NCBI GenBank assembly: GCA_958295665.1
Contig: OY282559.1
Coordinates: 136,433,241 to 136,497,240, forward strand
Length of the DNA stretch: 64,000 nucleotides
Reading direction: 5' to 3'
From: Tipula vernalis
Lineage: Eukaryota; Arthropoda; Insecta; Diptera; Tipulidae
Numbering within the stretch: position 1 is the stretch's first letter; each line of letters begins with the position of its first letter. This document shows, piece by piece, positions 58,411-64,000 of this stretch. The notes beneath the pieces are model-generated. The model did not search any database. It was not told where the DNA came from and worked only from the letters and a program-made list of their open reading frames with translations. The position numbers were made by a program, and so were the translations under genes.

Positions 58411-59990
58411 ATGGTAATTGGGGGGCAATTGCCCGAAGTCTCAAACGACAATATATATTGCAATATTGCTTGGTCAGAAGATAATATTCATCAAGTGATT
58501 CAACTGTTTTGGCAGATAGAAGAAATTCCTGAAGACAATCATCTGTCAGAAGAGGATTTAGCATGTGAAGAGTATTTTAAATCCAACACAATTTTGATCG
58601 ACGGCCACTATAGTGTTCGACTTCCATTTAGGGATAAATCGATTTCATTAGGAGATTCTCTTCCTAATGCCATTTCTCGAATGCTGTGTATGGAAAGAAG
58701 ATTTGCTAAAAACGTTAAACTCAAAGAAGAATATGTCAGATTTATGCGTGAATACGAGCAGCTTTGGTATATGCAATTAGTACCAGCTGATGAAACAATA
58801 GACTAAAACATTTTCTATCTCCCACCCCACTCTGTAGCTAAACAAGCTAGCACAACGACGAAACTCAGAGTGGTATTCGACGGATCAGCAAAGTCATCAA
58901 AGAGCTTATGTCTGAATGACAATCTAATGGTCGGGCCAACGATGCAGCGAGATATAGTGACTGTATTATTGAGATTCAGAAGACACGTAATAGCATTTTC
59001 ATCAGATATAGAGAAAATGTATCGACAGGTTAAAGTATCCAGAGCACATCACAATTATCAGTAAATAGTTTGGCGTGAAAATGAAAATGAAAAATTAAAA
59101 CACTATTGCTTAAATACAGTGACACATGGCCTTGCATGCTCGGCATTCTTGGCCATTCGATCCCTTCATCAAGCTGCATTTTTCATTTGAAAAAATAAAG
59201 TTCAAATAGCGTCGACTTCTTATCATTACTACCAAAGGAAACCCAAAGAGAAGCAGTCGTATCAATCGAGGACCACTTAAGTAACACCAAAACACTTGGC
59301 ATCAACTGGATTGTATCACAAGATTTATTCTCTTTTAAATGTCCGGAATTTAGCAAAGGAGAAATCACGAAACGGTCGTTACTAGCAGAGACATCAACAA
59401 TTTTCGATCCGCTTAGTTGGCTCTCACCGATAACTATTCGTCTAAAGGTGTTATTCCAATATGACTGTGGGTACTTAATTTGCATTGGGATGAAGTTAAG
59501 TTAATAACATTTAGAGAAGACCTTCATAATTTAATCAAGGTTGCAGTTCCTCGTAGGCTTACATTAGCAAAAAAGGTAATCGAAGTGGAAGATGCGTCAG
59601 AAGTTGCGTCACAAACATACACATCTTTTAGCTGCAAAAACCAAAGTTGCCTCGTTGAAACAATTATCCTTGCCGCAATTAGAATTATGTGGTGCTCTAT
59701 TGCTGGCCAAACTATTCGTAGTAGTCTGCAATACTCTTGAAATCAAAAGGGAAAGAATATTTGGATGGTCAGATTCTAACATCGTCTTGGCATGGTTAGC
59801 AGAACTTCCCAGAAAATATAACACCTTTTATTGCGAACCGCACATCTATTGTTCTTGATACGTTACAAATTGATAAATGGAGATAGGTCCTTCGAAGATG
59901 AATCCGGCTGATCTTCCCTCAAGAGGCACATCTACAGAAAATCTTCTAACTGAAACCTTGTGGTGGAACGATCCTATCTGGCTAGCTAAA
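58411..59990 (+). pseudogene. BEL relic 2 reverse transcriptase and RNase H
   Basis: 58411-58806 is open (QLFWQIEEIPEDNHLSEEDL, VRLPFRDKSISLGDSLPNAI). Then LRVVFDGSAKSSKSLCLNDN, FSSDIEKMYRQVKV and a stop, [61 protein letters not shown], and NPADLPSRGTS with LWWNDPIWL to about 59990. The order is complete though frames are broken. Confidence 0.85.
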
Positions 59991-60359
59991 ACAAAACAGC
60001 ACTGGCCAAAACAAGGCAAACTTATACATACTAACTAAGAGCTTGCTTACTTGTAAACGTAAATTCTGAAAATGACTACAATGAAACATTGAATCAGCTG
60101 TTTGAAAAAATCTTAAATTTTCGGAAAGCACTTAGAATTTTAGCCCAATGCTACTGATTTATCGAAAAATGCCAAGGTGTTAGCAGTCTATACCCCATGG
60201 TGCTGCACCATAGAAAGGCAAAAGAAATCTGTTTGAAATGGGCTCAATCAATGGAGTTCAAAGAAGATATATCTCGGATCAAAGCAAACGAAAATTTGCG
60301 CGGGAAACAGTAAACTAATCAGTTTGAATCCATTTTTAGATAAATCGTGATTAATCCGT

Positions 60360-61135
60360 GTGGGCGGCCATTTGTCTAACTCTGCTTTACCACATCATAT
60401 CAAACTTCCAGTAATAATTTCGCAAAGACATCTACTTACGAAATCTCTCCTGCTGTCCCTTCACCAACAATATCTCCATCCAAATCCATCAACATTATTA
60501 TATACTTGCAGGCAAGAATACTGGGTGATTGGCGGCAGAAGGCTAATAAAACATATCACCGCTTTATGCCCAAAATGCCATAGACTGAACCTGTCAACAG
60601 TACGACAATTAATGAGCCAAATACCCGCCGCAAGGGTGTTACCTAGTAAAGCATTCCAAAACGTAGGAGTCGACTATACATGTCCCATAGCACGAGAAAA
60701 GGTAGAAGTGCCAAGAAACTAAAAGCAAACGATCTACAAGTCCTCACACCAGGTTATTTCTTAATCGGATCCGCGATCACTTCTTTACCTGAAAACGCCG
60801 AAGATGATAACACTCTATGCATTAGAAATCGCTGGCAGCTTGTCCAAAGCATGGTTAGAGGTTTCTGAAAGAAATGGCAAATAGAATACCTGACCACCTT
60901 ACAACAACGACCAAAGTGGTAAAAAATATCTGAAAATTTTGAAATCGACGATCTGGTTTTAATAAAAGAATCCATTCACACCGTCTTTACAGTGGCCAAG
61001 GGGACGAATTATTGCAATACATCCAAGAGCTGATGAAAAGGTAAGAATGGTTTCAAGGTAACAAGCAGCAAACGGAACCTTAAAAAGGCCAATCACTAAG
61101 ATTTGCCGATTGGTTCGACCTAAACTCGAATAGAT
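60360..61135 (+). pseudogene. BEL relic 2 integrase with core deleted
   Basis: Zinc region present (LLSLHQQYLHPNPSTLLYTC, YWVIGGRRLIKHITALCPKC) and the core starts (FQNVGVDYTCPI). It then jumps to VLTPGYFLIGSAITSLPEN, KKWQIEYLTTLQQRPKW and a chromatin-tail-like end near 61130. The central part carrying most catalytic residues is missing, so the protein cannot integrate DNA. Confidence 0.85.
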
Positions 61136-61164
61136 CACAGAGATTTACGGCACGGGAGCATGTT

Positions 61165-61960
61165 TGGTGTGTTTCACACTCTCAAAATTTTTCGACCAAT
61201 TAAGTCTGAACTTGATTGCTATTGCCTACAAGAGGATTTTAAATTACTAACTGAATGGTGTAATATAAATAAGTTGAACCTAAATATTTCCAAATGTAAT
61301 ATTATCACGTATACTCGGAAAAAAATTTTTTATTCATTTAGTTATAAACTGAATGAAATTATTATAAACAGAGTTGAGGTTATTAAAGATTTAGGAATTG
61401 TCCTTGATAAAAAGCTTTGTTTTAATCCTCATTTAGATGCTATTTGTGCCAAAGCTAATAAATTGTTAGGATTTGTATTGCGGATATGTCAGGATTTTAG
61501 GTCCTACAATATACTAATAATCCTATATAATTCCATAGTAAGGGATCAACTTGAATATTGTACACAAATATGGAACCCATCTAATGCTATTAATAGTGCA
61601 AGAATTGAGTCAGTTCAACGTAGATTCACTAAGAGAACTAGTGAACATACTTCGTATTTTATTAGACTTGCAAAATTAAATTTATTAAGTTTAGAATCTC
61701 TTCTCAGTCTTAGTTCAAACTTCTTTCCTATTGGAAATTAAATTTCTATGCGCCCGCCTATCGTTCTAGAAATTTTAACTTATTGAAAACTATTACTATA
61801 ACAACATATATTGGGCTAGCATTGCCACGCTATCAGTTATTGATGTGTTATGGATTATTAATGCTACACTGTAGCCTAATTATGAATTTCTTGTTTAACA
61901 TGTATTATATATTATTATTTACTCTAAATTTTGTACAATAAAAGCAATTAAATCGTTATG
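61165..61960 (+). pseudogene. Non-LTR reverse transcriptase C-terminus and 3' UTR
   Basis: Open for ~190 codons: LKIFRPIKSELDCYCLQEDF, LLTEWCNINKLNLNISKCNI, VIKDLGIVLDKKLCFNPHLD, QLEYCTQIWNPSNAIN, RIESVQRRFTKR. This is the thumb and C-terminal region of a non-LTR reverse transcriptase. The frame breaks at 61741. A polyadenylation-like AATAAA near 61938 and AT-rich sequence follow. It may be the other end of the element whose 5' part is at 56056-56935, with the middle lost. Confidence 0.75.
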
Positions 61961-62057
61961 TAATAAGTATACCTTTTTATGTATAATATTCAAATCATAA
62001 AACAATTGTGTACTTAAATTTTGTAAATGTATTGATTACAATTATCTATATAAACTG

Positions 62058-62519
62058 ATGATCAGTCTCGAAGCGTGCGAGGAGGAACTAATCGTAAACA
62101 CTCAACAGTTATTAACAATTGATTCCAGTACCAAACTAAAATGTCAAATTTGTAAACGAATTGGACATTCCGCAGAAAAATGTTATAGCCGGCATCCAAG
62201 TCAATCAAATTCAAATAGATCAACACCAAATAAGCTTGTATCCAATACATTTAGTGACACAAGGCGTCCGGTTCCTGAAATCAAAGCAGCTCAGAAAACA
62301 ACAGTGTGTGCTTATTGTAAACTACCTGGACATCATATTAGTGTCTGTAGAAAGCGTCAACATGCAAATTTTTACAAAAATACGCGAGTCATGGAGGTAG
62401 TCGATGACAGTCAGCCTTCCACTTCGGGAAATGGCTTGGGGTCCGTTCCAGAACATCCAACAAACACTCCAGTTCGGATCCAAGAAATAAAAGAGAGTGT
62501 TCATCAGAAAATTATATAA
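62058..62519 (+). CDS. Gypsy gag, C-terminal part with two zinc knuckles
   Basis: 153 residues, of which the first ~25 continue a gag helix (SLEACEEELIV). Two CCHC zinc knuckles follow, CQICKRIGHSAEKC and CAYCKLPGHHISVC, which bind element RNA. A Pro/Ser-rich tail ends in TAA at 62519. The pol frame overlaps closely downstream and probably depends on frameshifting, but the N-terminal gag is missing. Confidence 0.85.
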   Translation: MISLEACEEELIVNTQQLLTIDSSTKLKCQICKRIGHSAEKCYSRHPSQSNSNRSTPNKLVSNTFSDTRRPVPEIKAAQKTTVCAYCKLPGHHISVCRKRQHANFYKNTRVMEVVDDSQPSTSGNGLGSVPEHPTNTPVRIQEIKESVHQKII

Positions 62520-62545
62520 ATTTTGACCATCATGTAAATAAAAAA

Positions 62546-64000
62546 TTGAATTCCTGTTTTCCAATTGATTCTAATTTGGATCGTTTTCCTAATTCTTATT
62601 CAAAATCTTTAAATCATTATTCCTCTTTAGAATCAATTCACAATTCTTATAATTCAAATTTTAATCATTACTCAATTTGTCTGTCAAGCCACAACCATAA
62701 TAGAAAATATATCCAATTACAATTAGATATTCTAAAACCTAAGTCGTTTTTCTTTTTGGTCGATACCGGAGCCGACATAAGCATAATCAAGCGAAATTTC
62801 TTGAATAACGATACACTTTGTTATCCTGAACGAAATTGTAAAGTAAAAGGTATAACTCCCGAACTAATTGAAACAATCGCAAGTTGTGAAGCTAACATTA
62901 TATTACCGAATTCATTGTCACTACAACATTCATTTCAGATAGTTCCTGCTTCGTTCCCTATCTCATGCGCAGGTATTATAGGTAAAGATTTCTTATCTAA
63001 ATATAAGTGTAAAATTGATTTCTCCAAATATAATTTCGAAATTTTAGTAAACAATAGCCCAACTCAACTTAAACTAACTTCCAATTCGTATGTTTTAATT
63101 CCACCTCGTTCAGAGAAAACTTTTACCATTTATTTAGACATTCCAAACGATATCGATTATTTATGCCAATCTTTTGAAATCGTGCCTGGCGTATATACTG
63201 CAAATTCGATTATAAAGTCACAAAATAATTTGGTTACCATAAGCCTGGTAAATACTAATGATTTCGAGGTCGAAATCGAAAATTTAGAATTGCCCTTAAA
63301 TAAATTGGTCGAATATGAAGTATTTCATCTCAATTCTTGGCCGAATAACATAGAAAAACGTTTAGAAACTATCAAATCCTCGTTGAAAATTGATCATCTT
63401 AATCAGGAAGAGAAAAATTCTATTTTAAATCTTTGTAGAAAATTCAATGAAATTTTCTATCTTCCTGGTGATCAACTTACCGCAACGGATATTACGTTTC
63501 ATAAAATCAGAACCGATCGTAACTTAGAACCAATATACATTAAATAATACAGATTACCTGAATCGACGAAAAACGAAATTGATAAACAAATATCTCAGAT
63601 GTTAGAAGATGATATAATATAACCAAGCAAGAGTCCTTGGAACTTTCCATTCATAGTAGTCCCTAAAAAGTCAAATAATGAACAAAAAAGGTGGAGAATT
63701 GTAGTCGATTTCCGCAAATTGAATGATGCTACTATCAATGATGTGTTTCCACTTCCCAATATTTCTGATATTCTAGACCATCTTGGCAAATCTAAATACT
63801 TTAGTACAATTGACCTTGCTAATGGGTATCATCAAATACTTTTAGATCCAAAAGATAAAGAAAAGAGAGCATTCAATACGCATTTAGGACATTTCCAATT
63901 TAAACGAATGCCTTTTGGATTAAAGAGCGCACCGGCGACTTTCCAAAGGCTGATGAACAATGTCCTTAGCGGTTTAAATGGAATCAAATGCCTAGTCTAT
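62546..64000 (+). pseudogene. Gypsy pol: protease and reverse transcriptase, two stops
   Basis: The protease active site is FLVDTGADISIIKRNFL, and IIGKDFLSKYKCKIDF gives the second motif. The linker runs to a TAA at 63545-63547 where gypsy elements have a Gln before YRLPE, and a second TAA at 63620-63622 replaces Gln before PSKSPW. Reverse transcriptase motifs follow: WRIVVDFRKLND, FSTIDLANGYHQILLDPKDK, KRMPFGLKSAPATFQRLMNN. Both stops differ from a Gln codon by one C-to-T change. The catalytic YxDD lies beyond the window. Confidence 0.88.

Larger units (their letters stand above)
56945..61135 (+). mobile_element. BEL/Pao retrotransposon relic 2
   Basis: A 5'-truncated BEL element in the same order as relic 1, flanked by non-LTR fragments. 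The start lies within gag and no LTR was recognised. The integrase core is deleted. It is a different copy from relic 1: proteins are similar but clearly diverged. Confidence 0.85.
62058..64000 (+). mobile_element. Gypsy-type LTR retrotransposon, 5'-truncated, runs off the end
   Basis: Gag zinc domain, then protease and reverse transcriptase in the gypsy order. The element starts abruptly within gag near 62058. No LTR in the window. Two stops are in the pol frame, otherwise it is well preserved. Whether an env-like gene follows cannot be seen. Confidence 0.88.

Noticed and set aside
62055..62075. Hammerhead-like CTGATGATCAGTCTCGAAGC
   Set aside because: Lacks GAAA and has no stem III; it is part of the gypsy gag start.
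1..64000. CRISPR arrays, operons or other prokaryotic features
   Set aside because: No regularly spaced identical repeats, and spliced transposon genes show the DNA is eukaryotic.

Overview
This window is AT-rich eukaryotic DNA, most likely from an insect or other arthropod. The evidence is GT-AG introns inside transposon genes, the mix of BEL/Pao, copia, gypsy, Penelope, non-LTR, Tc1, pogo, PIF/Harbinger and CACTA-like elements, and a tRNA-derived SINE. I found no host protein-coding gene that I can defend and no free-standing RNA gene. Nearly all recognisable coding sequence belongs to transposable elements in various states of decay, so the window is best read as a layered record of insertions.

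Layout. 1-430 is the 3' end of a non-LTR retrotransposon. 431-10287 is AT-rich and non-coding, with simple repeats, one copy of a hairpin repeat family, an inverted-repeat element (7079-8938) and a palindrome with G-U pairing potential (9058-9226). 10288-28665 is a CACTA-like DNA transposon ('element A') holding most of the structure. Inside it lie a foldback insertion (11011-13351, itself carrying a pogo transposon at 11420-13160), a small TIR element (13695-13849), and an ~11-kb non-LTR retrotransposon. The non-LTR element is in turn split by a second, nearly intact CACTA-like transposon ('element 1', 16637-23502). 28666-31212 is non-coding. 31213-33152 is a Tc1 transposon with long TIRs and an intron. 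34300-41460 is a decayed copia element split by a third CACTA-like element ('element 2', 34807-38643), which contains a giant palindrome and a SINE. A Penelope remnant follows (42230-43135), then a BEL/Pao element (43499-49464) broken by two TIR elements. After that come a CACTA-like transposase relic, a minisatellite, a PIF/Harbinger relic and a gypsy relic. Next is a non-LTR relic flanking a second BEL/Pao element (56945-61135). The last feature is a gypsy element running off the end.

The most interesting theme is the CACTA-like group. Three elements share CAC...GTG termini, 2-bp target duplications and subterminal arrays of short motifs. Elements A and 1 each encode two proteins: a C2H2/GDNLG-type transposase, and a spliced second protein whose N-terminus looks like a CIDE-N domain. 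Several insertions can be removed on paper together with one copy of the duplication, which restores the interrupted host-element reading frame. That is direct sequence evidence for the order of events.
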